Positions 53,589 through 63,180 are shown, counted from the first letter of the stretch. The stretch is 64,000 nt of DNA from UBA3537 sp965662485 (GCA_965662485.1 CBFIIL010000001.1:1-64000); one strand, 5' to 3'. Notes: generated by a model from the sequence alone, not told the origin. Numbers and translations are program-made.

Positions 53589-54521
53589 ATGCAAGACGGT
53601 TTATATGCCAAGTTTACAACTTCAAAGGGAGAAATTTTAGTCAATTTAGAATTCCAAAAAACACCAGGAACAGTTGGTAACTTTGTGGCACTCGCTCAAG
53701 GAAATTTAGAAAATGATGTCAAAAAACAAGGACAACCTTATTATGATGGATTAAAATTCCATCGTGTTATTCCAGACTTTATGATTCAAGGCGGTTGCCC
53801 ACTGGGAACAGGAACAGGAAATCCAGGCTACCAATTTGATGATGAATTTCATCCAGAATTAAAGCATGATCAACCTGGAATTTTATCAATGGCAAATGCA
53901 GGACCAGGTACAAATGGAAGTCAGTTTTTTATTACTCATACACCAACACCATGGTTAGACGGAAAACACACTGTTTTTGGTAAAACCATTGAAGGTCAAA
54001 CGGTTGTAGATGCAATAGCCCAAGGCGATACTATTGAGTCTTTAGAAATTTTGGCTGTAGGAACTGATGCAGAAGCATTTAATGCTATAGAGTCATTTAG
54101 AGTTTTTGAAGGTTCTCGTGCAAAACGTATTGAAGCTGAAAAAGCAGCTATCGAATCGGAGCTCGAAAAATTAGCTAGCGGATTTGAAAAAACAGAAAGC
54201 GGACTACGCTATCAAATTATCCAAAAAGGGGAGGGTAAACAAGCTCAAAAAAATGATGTTGTTTCTGTCCACTACAAAGGTCAATTGGTAGATGGAACTG
54301 TATTTGATTCTTCTTATAAACGTAATGATCCTATTGAATTTACACTGGGTGTAGGTCAAGTTATTCCAGGTTGGGACGAAGGTATTGCATTACTACATGT
54401 AGGCGAAAAAGCTCGATTTGTAATACCAAGTGCATTGGCTTATGGAAGTCGAGGTGCAGGAGGGGTTATTCCACCAAATGCAAATCTTATTTTTGATGTT
54501 GAATTGGTGGGTATTAAATAG
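53589..54521 (+). CDS. dual-family peptidyl-prolyl isomerase: cyclophilin-FKBP fusion
   Basis: 310 aa with two independent isomerase domains. Residues ~5-170 are a cyclophilin: YDGLKFHRVIPDFMIQGGCP (Arg of FHRVI, active-site region), FDDEFHPELKHDQPGILSMA and SQFFITHTPTPWLDGKHTVF. Residues ~205-310 are an FKBP: VSVHYKGQLVDGTVFDSSYK, GVGQVIPGWDEGIALL and FVIPSALAYGSRGAGGVIPP. A helical Glu/Ala linker (~180-205) joins them. Both catalyse proline isomerisation, so the protein is probably a folding factor with two active sites. No signal peptide, so it is probably cytosolic. Fusions of this kind are uncommon but known. Confidence 0.92.
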   Translation: MQDGLYAKFTTSKGEILVNLEFQKTPGTVGNFVALAQGNLENDVKKQGQPYYDGLKFHRVIPDFMIQGGCPLGTGTGNPGYQFDDEFHPELKHDQPGILSMANAGPGTNGSQFFITHTPTPWLDGKHTVFGKTIEGQTVVDAIAQGDTIESLEILAVGTDAEAFNAIESFRVFEGSRAKRIEAEKAAIESELEKLASGFEKTESGLRYQIIQKGEGKQAQKNDVVSVHYKGQLVDGTVFDSSYKRNDPIEFTLGVGQVIPGWDEGIALLHVGEKARFVIPSALAYGSRGAGGVIPPNANLIFDVELVGIK

Positions 54522-54590
54522 ATTTTTACTACCTATTTTTAATTTTAACAAAGCAAACAAATCAAATAAATATGATTGTTTACAAACAAC

Positions 54591-54612
54591 TAAATTTTAT
54601 TCGTAAAATTTA
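54591..54612. repeat. perfect 9-bp inverted repeat with TTCG loop upstream of pyrG
   Basis: TAAATTTTA (54591-54599) and TAAAATTTA (54604-54612) enclose TTCG, the stable tetraloop sequence. It lies between the PPIase stop and the pyrG -7 box. It may act as a weak terminator or an operator; no U-tract follows. Confidence 0.5.
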
Positions 54613-54624
54613 AATAGTTATTTG

Positions 54625-54632
54625 TAAATTTG
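54625..54632 (+). promoter_or_regulatory. predicted -7 box of pyrG
   Basis: TAAATTTG is an exact TAnnTTTG match, 20 nt before the ATG at 54653. No clear -33 TTG; the hairpin at 54591-54612 occupies that place. Confidence 0.5.
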
Positions 54633-54652
54633 TTTGCGTTTATAAGCGTACA

Positions 54653-56272
54653 ATGACACAAACCACAACGAAATACATCTTTGTTACAGGAGGTGTGAGT
54701 TCCTCTCTTGGAAAAGGTATTATTGCAGCCTCACTTGCAAAACTCCTTCAATCCCAAGGTTATCGTGTTACTATCCAAAAGCTTGATCCATACATTAATA
54801 TTGATCCCGGAACACTCAATCCTTATGAGCATGGCGAATGCTATGTAACAGATGACGGTGCAGAAACAGATTTGGATTTGGGACATTATGAACGCTTTTT
54901 AAATGTCCCGACCTCGCAAGCCAATAATGTAACTACAGGTAGAATTTATCAAAGTGTTATTGATAAAGAACGCCAAGGTGTGTTTTTGGGTAAAACAGTC
55001 CAAGTAATCCCTCATATTACTGATGAAATAAAGCATCGGATTAAATTATTGGGTTCTTCTGGAGATTATGATATTGTTATAACTGAAATTGGTGGAACAG
55101 TTGGTGATATAGAATCCTTACCCTACGTTGAAGCTGTACGCCAGTTGAAATGGGAAATGGGCAATGACAACGCTATAACCATTCATCTTACCCTCATTCC
55201 TTATCTTTCTGCTGCTGGTGAATTAAAAACAAAACCCACTCAACATAGTGTAAAAACACTTATGGAAAGTGGAGTTCAAGCCGATATTTTGGTATGTAGA
55301 ACAGAACATGAATTAGGGCAATCTATTCGTACAAAACTTGCTCGTTTTTGCAATGTAAAAGAAGAATGTGTTATTCAATCAATTGATGCTTCAACTATAT
55401 ATGATGTTCCAAATTTAATGCTTGAAGAAGGGTTAGATAAGGTTGTTTTAAGACAACTAAATTTAGAACGGCACAATCCTGATTTAACGTCTTGGAATAC
55501 ATTCTTAAAAAGACATAAAAACCCAACTAATGAAGTCACTATTGGTTTGGTTGGAAAATATGTAGAGTTACAAGATTCTTACAAATCTATCTTGGAAGCT
55601 TTTACACATGCTGGTGCATCAAATGAAGTTAAAGTCATTGTAAAATCTATACATTCTGAGCATATTACATCAGAAAATGTTTCAGAATTATTATCGGAAC
55701 TAAACGGTGTTCTAGTTGCACCAGGATTTGGAGAGCGAGGCATTGAAGGAAAAATTGAAGCCATACGTTATGTTCGAACAAACAATATTCCATTTTTTGG
55801 TATTTGTCTAGGAATGCAAATGGCCGTTATAGAATTTGCTCGAACAGTTCTAGGGCTTGCCGATGCTAATTCTTCTGAAATGAACGAAGCCACCAAAAAT
55901 CCTGTTATTGATTTGATGGAAGACCAAAAACAAATTGAAAATATGGGTGGAACAATGCGTTTGGGAGCATGGGGCTGTACGCTATCACCGTCATCCACTG
56001 CATATAATGCTTATAATAAGAATTCTATCAATGAGCGCCACAGACATCGTTATGAATATAACAATTCATATAAAACGCAATTAGAAGAAAAAGGAATGAT
56101 ATCCACAGGAATTAATCCTGATACAGGTCTTGTTGAAATTATAGAAATTCCAACACACCCTTGGTTTGTTGGTGTACAATATCATCCAGAATATAAGAGT
56201 ACTGTAGCTAATCCACACCCTTTATTTAAAGCATTTATTGAAGCGGCTCTAAGACATAAAAAATCAAATTAA
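54653..56272 (+). CDS. pyrG: CTP synthase
   Basis: 539 aa. The synthetase domain (1-~270) has GGVSSSLGKGIIAASLAKLL (P-loop) and the UTP/ATP site DPYINIDPGTLNPYEHGECY. The class I glutamine amidotransferase domain (~290-539) has GICLGMQ (catalytic Cys) and HPEYKS (His, Glu). It makes CTP from UTP with glutamine. Length is normal. It precedes yidC with a 48-nt gap that shows no consensus promoter, so yidC may be co-transcribed. Confidence 0.97.
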   Translation: MTQTTTKYIFVTGGVSSSLGKGIIAASLAKLLQSQGYRVTIQKLDPYINIDPGTLNPYEHGECYVTDDGAETDLDLGHYERFLNVPTSQANNVTTGRIYQSVIDKERQGVFLGKTVQVIPHITDEIKHRIKLLGSSGDYDIVITEIGGTVGDIESLPYVEAVRQLKWEMGNDNAITIHLTLIPYLSAAGELKTKPTQHSVKTLMESGVQADILVCRTEHELGQSIRTKLARFCNVKEECVIQSIDASTIYDVPNLMLEEGLDKVVLRQLNLERHNPDLTSWNTFLKRHKNPTNEVTIGLVGKYVELQDSYKSILEAFTHAGASNEVKVIVKSIHSEHITSENVSELLSELNGVLVAPGFGERGIEGKIEAIRYVRTNNIPFFGICLGMQMAVIEFARTVLGLADANSSEMNEATKNPVIDLMEDQKQIENMGGTMRLGAWGCTLSPSSTAYNAYNKNSINERHRHRYEYNNSYKTQLEEKGMISTGINPDTGLVEIIEIPTHPWFVGVQYHPEYKSTVANPHPLFKAFIEAALRHKKSN

Positions 56273-56320
56273 AATTATATTTAATTTGGATCACACAATT
56301 GACCAATTAAGTTTCTAAAT

Positions 56321-58195
56321 ATGGAAGAAAAAAAATTAGACATAAATTCACTCATTGGGTTTTTACTCATTGGAGCAATTCTATTGTACATGTTGTGGCA
56401 AAACCAACCCACGCCAGAACAACTTGCAGCAGAACAACAAGCAAAGGAGGTACAAATTGATGATAGTCCCAATCAAAAACCTGAAAATAACATCCTTGAA
56501 AATATTCAAAACACCTCAAATGATCAGCAAAAATCTAGATTAGGAGCTTTTGCATATTCTTTGGAAATACCTTCAGCCACCGAAAATTTTACCATACTAG
56601 AAAATGATGTTTTATTATTAAAAATAAACAACAAGGGTGGCGGAATTTCAGAAGCTAAGCTTAAAACTTTTGTAAATTATGATTCTGTCCCTGTATATCT
56701 TATTAAAGATAAAACAGCGCGTTTCAATTTGAGTTTTTCAACTTCGGATAATCGTACTTTAAACACTTCAGATCTTTATTTTGAACCCACATTGAAAAGA
56801 GAAGGTTCCAACAAGGTTTTATCAATGAAACTAAAAGTATCAGAAGATCAATATTTGGAGTACCTATATACAATCACATCAGATGATTATATGTTAGGTT
56901 TTGACATACGTTCCAAAGGTCTCTCAGGAGTATTAGATTCAAATAAAAATTCAAATTTTGAATGGGATTTTAAAGCTTTAAGACAAGATCAAAGCATAAC
57001 TTTTGAAAATCGCTACACACGACTTTCATACGAATACGAAGGAGATAAAACTGGAAAACTTTCTCAAGCAGGTGAGGATGATGAAACTTTGGACAAGGTG
57101 TCTTGGATTTCATACAGACAGCATTTTTTTAGCTCTATTTTAGTGCCAGATTCTCCTCTAAGTAAGGTTGAATTAAAGTCTTTTGATTTAGTAGAGGATG
57201 AAACGGTCGATACCGTTTTTACAAAACGTTATAACACAAAATTTCCGTTGACATATTCATCTGGTGAATTGGCACAAAGCATGAGTTTATATTTTGGACC
57301 AACATATAACAAGGTGCTAAAAAAATATGATAAAAATCTTGAAAGCAGTATTCCTTTTGGATGGGGTATATTTGGTTGGATCAATAAGTCAGTATTTAGT
57401 CCATTGTATGCATGGCTCAGTAGTTTTTTATCCTATGGAATTGCGATTATAGTAATGACCATAATGGTTAAAATATTGCTTTCATTTGTTCAATACAAGC
57501 AATTTTTATCTCAGGCAAAAATGAAAATATTGAAGCCTGAATTAGATGCCATTAGAGCAAAATATAAAAAGGATAAAATGAAGGCTCAGCAAGAAACTCT
57601 TGCATTGCAAAACAAAGCAGGAGCAAGTCCTCTTAGTGGATGTTTACCTGGATTGCTGCAAATTCCAGTATTTTATTCTTTATTTATGTTTTTCCCAATT
57701 GCATTTGAACTACGTCAAAAACCATTTTTATGGGTAGAGGATTTGAGCTCCTATGATACTATTGCAGACTTACCATTTAATATTCCATTTTATGGCGATC
57801 ATATCAGTTTATTCCCAATTTTGGCCTCTATTGCAATATTCTTTTATATGCGAATGACAACAGGTCAAAACATGGCAAGCCAACCGCAACAAGAAGGTAT
57901 GCCAGACATGGCAAAAATGATGAAATATATGATATATTTTTCACCGCTTTTGATGTTGTTTTTCTTTAATAATTATGCCTCAGGTTTGAGTTTATATTAT
58001 TTTGTTTCAAACCTTATTAGTATTGGAATTATGCTTGTCATAAAGAACTATATCATTGATGAAGAAAAGGTATTAGCAAAAATTAATGTGAGCAAGGCAA
58101 AGCCCAAAAAACAAAGTCGTTTTCAAAAGAAAATGGCTGAAATTATGGAGCAAGCCGAAAAACAAAAAGCCGCCCAAGAACGTCGTAAAAAATAA
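56321..58195 (+). CDS. yidC: membrane protein insertase YidC
   Basis: 624 aa. An N-terminal membrane helix (INSLIGFLLIGAILLYMLWQ) is followed by a long periplasmic domain (~40-350) with beta structure, and a conserved 60-kDa insertase core of five helices (~360-600) including YGIAIIVMTIMVKILLSFVQ and CLPGLLQIPVFYSLFMFF. A basic tail (KQSRFQKKMAEIMEQAEKQK, RRKK) may touch ribosomes. It inserts inner-membrane proteins, with or without Sec. Confidence 0.96.
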   Translation: MEEKKLDINSLIGFLLIGAILLYMLWQNQPTPEQLAAEQQAKEVQIDDSPNQKPENNILENIQNTSNDQQKSRLGAFAYSLEIPSATENFTILENDVLLLKINNKGGGISEAKLKTFVNYDSVPVYLIKDKTARFNLSFSTSDNRTLNTSDLYFEPTLKREGSNKVLSMKLKVSEDQYLEYLYTITSDDYMLGFDIRSKGLSGVLDSNKNSNFEWDFKALRQDQSITFENRYTRLSYEYEGDKTGKLSQAGEDDETLDKVSWISYRQHFFSSILVPDSPLSKVELKSFDLVEDETVDTVFTKRYNTKFPLTYSSGELAQSMSLYFGPTYNKVLKKYDKNLESSIPFGWGIFGWINKSVFSPLYAWLSSFLSYGIAIIVMTIMVKILLSFVQYKQFLSQAKMKILKPELDAIRAKYKKDKMKAQQETLALQNKAGASPLSGCLPGLLQIPVFYSLFMFFPIAFELRQKPFLWVEDLSSYDTIADLPFNIPFYGDHISLFPILASIAIFFYMRMTTGQNMASQPQQEGMPDMAKMMKYMIYFSPLLMLFFFNNYASGLSLYYFVSNLISIGIMLVIKNYIIDEEKVLAKINVSKAKPKKQSRFQKKMAEIMEQAEKQKAAQERRKK

Positions 58196-58223
58196 GATAA
58201 AATTCGTCTTGAGTTATATTTCA

Positions 58224-58231
58224 TAACTTTG
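58224..58231 (+). promoter_or_regulatory. predicted -7 box of mnmA
   Basis: TAACTTTG is an exact TAnnTTTG match ending 4 nt before the mnmA ATG, so a leaderless or very short leader is possible. No -33 TTG in the usual window. Confidence 0.5.
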
Positions 58232-58235
58232 TAAA

Positions 58236-59426
58236 ATGAAAACAGTTGTTGTTGGACTTTCTGGTGGAGTAGATTCTAGCGTAGCTGCATACTTACTCAA
58301 AAAACAGGGCTATAATGTGATTGGATTGTTCATGAAAAATTGGCATGACGATTCTGTTACAATTTCTGATGAATGTCCATGGCTGGATGACAGTAACGAT
58401 GCTATGCTCGTAGCTGAAAAATTGAAAATACCATTTCAAACTGTTGATTTGAGTGAAGAATACAAGGAGCGTATTGTGGATTATATGTTTCGTGAATACG
58501 AACAAGGTCGCACACCAAACCCTGATGTTTTATGCAATAGAGAAATAAAGTTCGATGTTTTTCTTAAAATAGCTCTTTCTTTAGGCGCAGATTTTGTTGC
58601 CACAGGTCATTATTGCAGAAAAGCTGAGGTTAATTCCAACTCAAAAACACCAACCTATCGCTTATTGTCTGGTTTGGACACAACCAAAGATCAGTCCTAT
58701 TTTTTATGTCAACTTTCTCAAGAACAGTTATCTAAAACGCTTTTTCCAATTGGCGAATTAACAAAACCTCAGGTTAGAGAAATTGCTCAAGAATTAAATT
58801 TAGTCACAGCCAATAAAAAGGACTCTCAAGGCCTTTGTTTTATTGGAAAAGTACGCTTACCAGATTTTTTACAACAAAAACTTAGACCGAAAATAGGAGA
58901 TATAGTAGCTATTCCAAGTACATCTGAATCCTACAATCAAATTCTACCCGTTTTTAATACTAAAGAAGAAGCCCTAGATTTCAAATCCAAAAAACATATT
59001 TATTCAAAAGAGAGCGGTTCGGTTATAGGGAAACATCAAGGTGCTCATTTTTTTACAAAAGGTCAACGAAAAGGATTGGCAGTTGGGGGTACAAAAGAGC
59101 CATTATTTGTAATTGATACTGATGTTGTTGAAAATATAATTTATGTTGGTGAAGGTAAAAATCATCCAGGACTACTGCGAAACACATTATTTGTTCCAAA
59201 TGATGATCTACATTGGGTTCGTCCAGATTTATCATTAAACCCTAATGAAGAGCTAGATGTAATGGCTCGCATTCGCTATCGACAACCTTTAGAAGAAGCA
59301 ACGCTTTATAAATCTAACACAGGTTTATATGTTTCATTTAAAAATCCACAAACCGCTATTACTGAAGGGCAATTTGTAGCTTGGTATTTAAACGATGAAT
59401 TAGTTGGTTCGGGTGTAATTTTCTAA
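58236..59426 (+). CDS. mnmA: tRNA 2-thiouridine(34) synthase MnmA
   Basis: A 396-aa PP-loop enzyme that thiolates U34 of Lys, Glu and Gln tRNAs. PP-loop: GLSGGVDSS. The catalytic cysteines lie in NPDVLCNREIKF and KKDSQGLCFIGKV. It is about 30 residues longer than E. coli MnmA, with insertions near 125-140 and 230-255. The C-terminal beta domain binds tRNA. It likely starts at or near its TAnnTTTG box. Confidence 0.95.
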   Translation: MKTVVVGLSGGVDSSVAAYLLKKQGYNVIGLFMKNWHDDSVTISDECPWLDDSNDAMLVAEKLKIPFQTVDLSEEYKERIVDYMFREYEQGRTPNPDVLCNREIKFDVFLKIALSLGADFVATGHYCRKAEVNSNSKTPTYRLLSGLDTTKDQSYFLCQLSQEQLSKTLFPIGELTKPQVREIAQELNLVTANKKDSQGLCFIGKVRLPDFLQQKLRPKIGDIVAIPSTSESYNQILPVFNTKEEALDFKSKKHIYSKESGSVIGKHQGAHFFTKGQRKGLAVGGTKEPLFVIDTDVVENIIYVGEGKNHPGLLRNTLFVPNDDLHWVRPDLSLNPNEELDVMARIRYRQPLEEATLYKSNTGLYVSFKNPQTAITEGQFVAWYLNDELVGSGVIF

Positions 59427-59460
59427 ATTGTATTATTGTTTTAAAAACAATAAATTCATT

Positions 59461-60408
59461 ATGAACAATACAATTACTAATCTTTTTGGTATACAATATC
59501 CAATTATTCAAGCTGGTATGGTATGGAATAGCGGTTGGGAATTAGCTTCAGCGTCTTCAAATTCAGGGATTTTAGGCCTTATAGGTGCAGGATCTATGTA
59601 TCCCGATGTTCTTCGAAAACATATTCAAAAATGTACACTTGCTACTGACAAACCTTTTGGTGTCAATGTTCCATTGCTTTATCCAAATATTGAAGAAATA
59701 ATGCAGATTATTGTAGAAGAAGATGTAAAAATTGTATTCACATCTGCAGGAAATCCTTCAGCCTGGGCACAGTGGTTGAAAAATCATGGAATTACAGTTG
59801 TTCACGTGGTAAGTAGCGTAAAATTTGCGTTGAAAGCGGAAGCCTGTGGTGTAGATGCTATTGTAGCAGAAGGTTTTGAAGCAGGAGGTCACAATGGGCG
59901 AGAAGAAACCACAACCTTTACGTTAATTCCAATGGTATGCAAAGCCGTTTCTATTCCAGTTATTGCTGCTGGTGGAATTGCAACAGGCAGAGGAATGTTG
60001 TCTGCAATGATATTAGGTGCACAAGGCGTACAAGTAGGAAGTCGTTTTGTAACTAGTATAGAGTCCTCTGCACATCAAGCTTTCAAAGCCGAAGTACTCA
60101 AGGCAAAAGATGGAGCTACCCAGCTTACACTAAAGGAATTAACACCTGTAAGATTATTAAAGAATAAATTTTATCAAGATGTTGTTCGATTATACCAAAG
60201 TCATCCAACCCAGGAAGATTTAAAAAAATTGCTTGGGAGAGCCAGGGCAAAAAAAGGCATGTTTGAGGGAGATTTGGAAGAAGGAGAATTAGAAATTGGA
60301 CAAATAGCAGGATTAATTGATGATATTTTACCAGTAAAAGAAATTATAGAACAAATCATAACTGAATTTAATATTGCCAGTAAAGAAATGAGCAATCTAA
60401 AACTTTAA
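59461..60408 (+). CDS. NAD(P)H-dependent flavin oxidoreductase / nitronate monooxygenase
   Basis: A 315-aa TIM-barrel FMN protein of the nitronate monooxygenase/FabK-like family: FGIQYPIIQAGMVWNSGWEL, the loop AEGFEAGGHNG (His) and IPVIAAGGIATGRG plus GAQGVQVGSRF (FMN phosphate). Activity could be nitronate oxidation or enoyl-ACP reduction; sequence alone does not decide. ATG 59461 is used instead of the 59428 frame start, which adds poorly conserved residues (MYYCFKNNKFI). It leads mazG by 3 nt. Confidence 0.88.
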   Translation: MNNTITNLFGIQYPIIQAGMVWNSGWELASASSNSGILGLIGAGSMYPDVLRKHIQKCTLATDKPFGVNVPLLYPNIEEIMQIIVEEDVKIVFTSAGNPSAWAQWLKNHGITVVHVVSSVKFALKAEACGVDAIVAEGFEAGGHNGREETTTFTLIPMVCKAVSIPVIAAGGIATGRGMLSAMILGAQGVQVGSRFVTSIESSAHQAFKAEVLKAKDGATQLTLKELTPVRLLKNKFYQDVVRLYQSHPTQEDLKKLLGRARAKKGMFEGDLEEGELEIGQIAGLIDDILPVKEIIEQIITEFNIASKEMSNLKL

Positions 60409-60411
60409 TCA

Positions 60412-61194
60412 ATGACAAAACGCATACAACAATTAGAAGCTTTTGATCGCTTACTGACTATAATGGACGAATTACGGTCACAGTGTCCATGGGACAAGAA
60501 ACAAACGATGGAAACCCTTCGGCCTCTTACAATAGAGGAAACTTATGAGCTCGCCGATGCTATCTTAGAACAAAACTTAGAAGAAGTCAAGGGCGAGTTA
60601 GGTGATTTGATACTCCATATTGTTTTTTATGCTAAAATTGGAAGTGAAACTAACATTTTTGATATTGCAGATGTTTTGAATGGTATTTGCGAAAAACTAA
60701 TTCAACGTCATCCTCATATTTATGGAGATGTAAAAGTTGATAATGAAGAAGAGGTTAAACAAAATTGGGAAAAAATAAAGTTAAAAGAAGGAAAAACAAG
60801 TGTTTTGCAAGGTGTTCCAAAAAGTTTGCCAGCATTGGTTAAAGCAATACGTATTCAGGAAAAAGTATCCGGTGTTGGTTTCGATTGGGAAGAACCCCAA
60901 CAAGTTTTTGAAAAAGTAGAGGAGGAGTTACAAGAATTTAATGCAGAAATTAAAGCCAAAAATCAAGAAGCGATAGAATCTGAATTTGGAGATGTTCTAT
61001 TTTCCTTAATCAATTATGCACGTTTTATAAACATCAATCCTGAAAATGCTTTAGAGCGTACCAATAAAAAATTCATCAAAAGATTTCAATATTTGGAGGA
61101 ACAGGCCAAACTCAGAAAGCGTTCACTTTCTGAAATGTCACTTTCTGAAATGGATGTCATTTGGGAAGAAGCAAAAAGGCAACAAGAACCTTAG
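60412..61194 (+). CDS. mazG: nucleoside triphosphate pyrophosphohydrolase MazG
   Basis: A 260-aa tandem MazG protein that hydrolyses NTPs to NMP and PPi, cleaning damaged nucleotides. The first domain has CPWDKKQTMETLRPLTIEET and ELADAILEQ with GELGDLILHIVFYAKI. The second has the EELQEF...SEFGDVLFSLINYARF pattern. Both ExxE...ExxD metal motifs are visible. It follows the flavin oxidoreductase by 3 nt, and its stop interlocks with the convergent DUF349 gene. Confidence 0.94.
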   Translation: MTKRIQQLEAFDRLLTIMDELRSQCPWDKKQTMETLRPLTIEETYELADAILEQNLEEVKGELGDLILHIVFYAKIGSETNIFDIADVLNGICEKLIQRHPHIYGDVKVDNEEEVKQNWEKIKLKEGKTSVLQGVPKSLPALVKAIRIQEKVSGVGFDWEEPQQVFEKVEEELQEFNAEIKAKNQEAIESEFGDVLFSLINYARFININPENALERTNKKFIKRFQYLEEQAKLRKRSLSEMSLSEMDVIWEEAKRQQEP

Positions 61195-63152
61195 TTGATT
61201 ACTTTTTTGATGTTTGACAGTTTTTTGGTCCACTGCTGTAGTTGATCTTTATGCTTTTCAATTTTCTTCTGCACATCAATCACTACTGGATTGTCATCGG
61301 CTACATTAGAGAAAAATTGTAGATTATTTTCCAATTGATTCATATCAGATTTGATTTCATCAATCTTTTTTCGCACAAAGGAAATTTCGTTATTAAGTGC
61401 CCTTGGATCTTTACTCAGTTCCTGAATTTTATTCGTGTATTTTAAAGATTTTAATTCTTCTTCATTCACTCCAATTTTTGCGAATAATTTACTTGTTGTT
61501 TTAAAGAAATCCCGATCGATATGACGCTTGTTTTTTGGTACACGACCAAGTGCATTCCATTGTTTAGAAAAAATTTTTATGATTTTTAAATCATCTTCTT
61601 TATTGTCTCCAACTTCAAAAGATTTTACCTCATTGAAAAGCTGTTCTTTCTGAGCTAAATTTTCAATTTCTTCTGGTGTTCCAGCATTTTTTTGTTCATG
61701 ATAACGATCAAAGAAATGGTTGCATGCTCCACGAAATTCTATCCAAAGTTTATTGCTGTCTTTTTTTGAAATATGACCAATGTTTTTCCATTGATTTTGA
61801 ATCGTTTTCATCAATGCAGCAGTGGTTTCAAAATCTTCACTGTCTTTATTTTGTACAGCTATTTCTATTAACTCTTTTTTCTTTTTTAAGTTTTCTGCAT
61901 GTGATTTTTTCAGGTCTTTGTAGAAATTATTTTTTGTTTTATTGAAAGTTCTTAAGGTACTTTTAAAATCTGTCCAAGATTGATTTCTTAGTTTTTTTGG
62001 AACGCTACCAATTTTGAAGAAATTTTCTCTAAGTTCTTCCACTTCCTTCACTCTATTTTGCCATTTTCCGTGTGAGCTATTTTTGGCATCTGCTAAAGAT
62101 TTAATTTTTTCAATAATGACTTGTTTACTTTCATAATTAGTCATTAATTCTTTTTCGATATGAGCATTATACTCTTGACGCTTGTCATTGATAACTTTAG
62201 TTGCAGCACTAAATTGTTCCCACAACACTTCATTATATTCTTTAGAAACAGGTCCTAATTCCTCTTTCCATATTTTATGTATAGCTTGAAGTTCTCTAAA
62301 TGCTCGACCAAGATTTTCTTCGCTAGCCAAAGCTTCTACACTTTTTATGAGCTTTTGTTTTTTCTCTAAATTGTGCTTGTAATCTCGTTCTCTAAGGTCT
62401 CTGTTAAGATGCAGAAAATCATAAAACTTTTCTACATGATGACGGTAGTTGTTCCATACATCATTTGCATTTTTTACAGGAACTTTCCCAAGACTTCTCC
62501 ATTGTTCTTGTAAGTTCCTAAATTTATTGTAGGTTGCATTGCTACTTTGGCTTACATCAATTAAGCCCTTTATTTCTTCTATTATTTGTAATCTAGACTC
62601 TAGATTTTGTTTTAAACTTTCTGTTTTTTTCTTTTCAAATTTTTCGTTTTTTTCTCGAAAGGTTTTAGATAGACCATTAAATTGTTTTTTTATTGGACTG
62701 TCGAAACTAAAATCAATACTGTTTCCACCTTCAGCCAAAAAGGCCTCTTTTTTTTCATTGAGAATGATAGAGAATTTTTGATTAAAAACCTTTTTTATAG
62801 CATTAACTTTAGGGCGAATACTATAAATATCATCGTTTTTGAGAAGTTGTTCAAATTCAGATATCAGAGACTCTAAAGACATATCTTCGTAGTTGAAGTC
62901 TTTTACTTTATTTATTTTGTCTATTTTTTTTGACTCAACTTCACTGTCTTGTACTTCGGTTGTTTCTTCCGAAGAATCAGATGATTGTTTAACACTTTTA
63001 AGTTCAGAAACTTCAACCTCTATGTCTGTTTGTGAATGCTGTTGTATTTCAACATTTTTAACTTCCTCCTGAGGAGTTTGATTTTCTGTAGTATTATTTT
63101 TTTGTTCTTCTAATGTTCCGTCTGCATCTTGCAGGTTATCTATCGTTGTCAT
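61191..63152 (-). CDS. DUF349 repeat, coiled-coil protein
   Basis: A 653-aa cytosolic protein. An acidic Glu/Ser/Gln-rich N-terminus (~1-95) is followed by five or more DUF349 repeats, each ~75 aa with a W..LG.V or WR.LGKVPxK motif (WRSLGKVPVKNANDVW, WNALGRVPKNKRHI) and long helices. A C-terminal coiled coil is MNQLENNLQFFSNVADDNPV. The helical-repeat build suggests a scaffold or RNA/ribosome-associated role; none is established that I know of. It lies downstream of aroE on the same strand. Confidence 0.87.
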   Translation of the reverse strand: MTTIDNLQDADGTLEEQKNNTTENQTPQEEVKNVEIQQHSQTDIEVEVSELKSVKQSSDSSEETTEVQDSEVESKKIDKINKVKDFNYEDMSLESLISEFEQLLKNDDIYSIRPKVNAIKKVFNQKFSIILNEKKEAFLAEGGNSIDFSFDSPIKKQFNGLSKTFREKNEKFEKKKTESLKQNLESRLQIIEEIKGLIDVSQSSNATYNKFRNLQEQWRSLGKVPVKNANDVWNNYRHHVEKFYDFLHLNRDLRERDYKHNLEKKQKLIKSVEALASEENLGRAFRELQAIHKIWKEELGPVSKEYNEVLWEQFSAATKVINDKRQEYNAHIEKELMTNYESKQVIIEKIKSLADAKNSSHGKWQNRVKEVEELRENFFKIGSVPKKLRNQSWTDFKSTLRTFNKTKNNFYKDLKKSHAENLKKKKELIEIAVQNKDSEDFETTAALMKTIQNQWKNIGHISKKDSNKLWIEFRGACNHFFDRYHEQKNAGTPEEIENLAQKEQLFNEVKSFEVGDNKEDDLKIIKIFSKQWNALGRVPKNKRHIDRDFFKTTSKLFAKIGVNEEELKSLKYTNKIQELSKDPRALNNEISFVRKKIDEIKSDMNQLENNLQFFSNVADDNPVVIDVQKKIEKHKDQLQQWTKKLSNIKKVIN

Positions 63153-63180
63153 ATGTAAGGTTTTTGGGTTATTTTATTCC

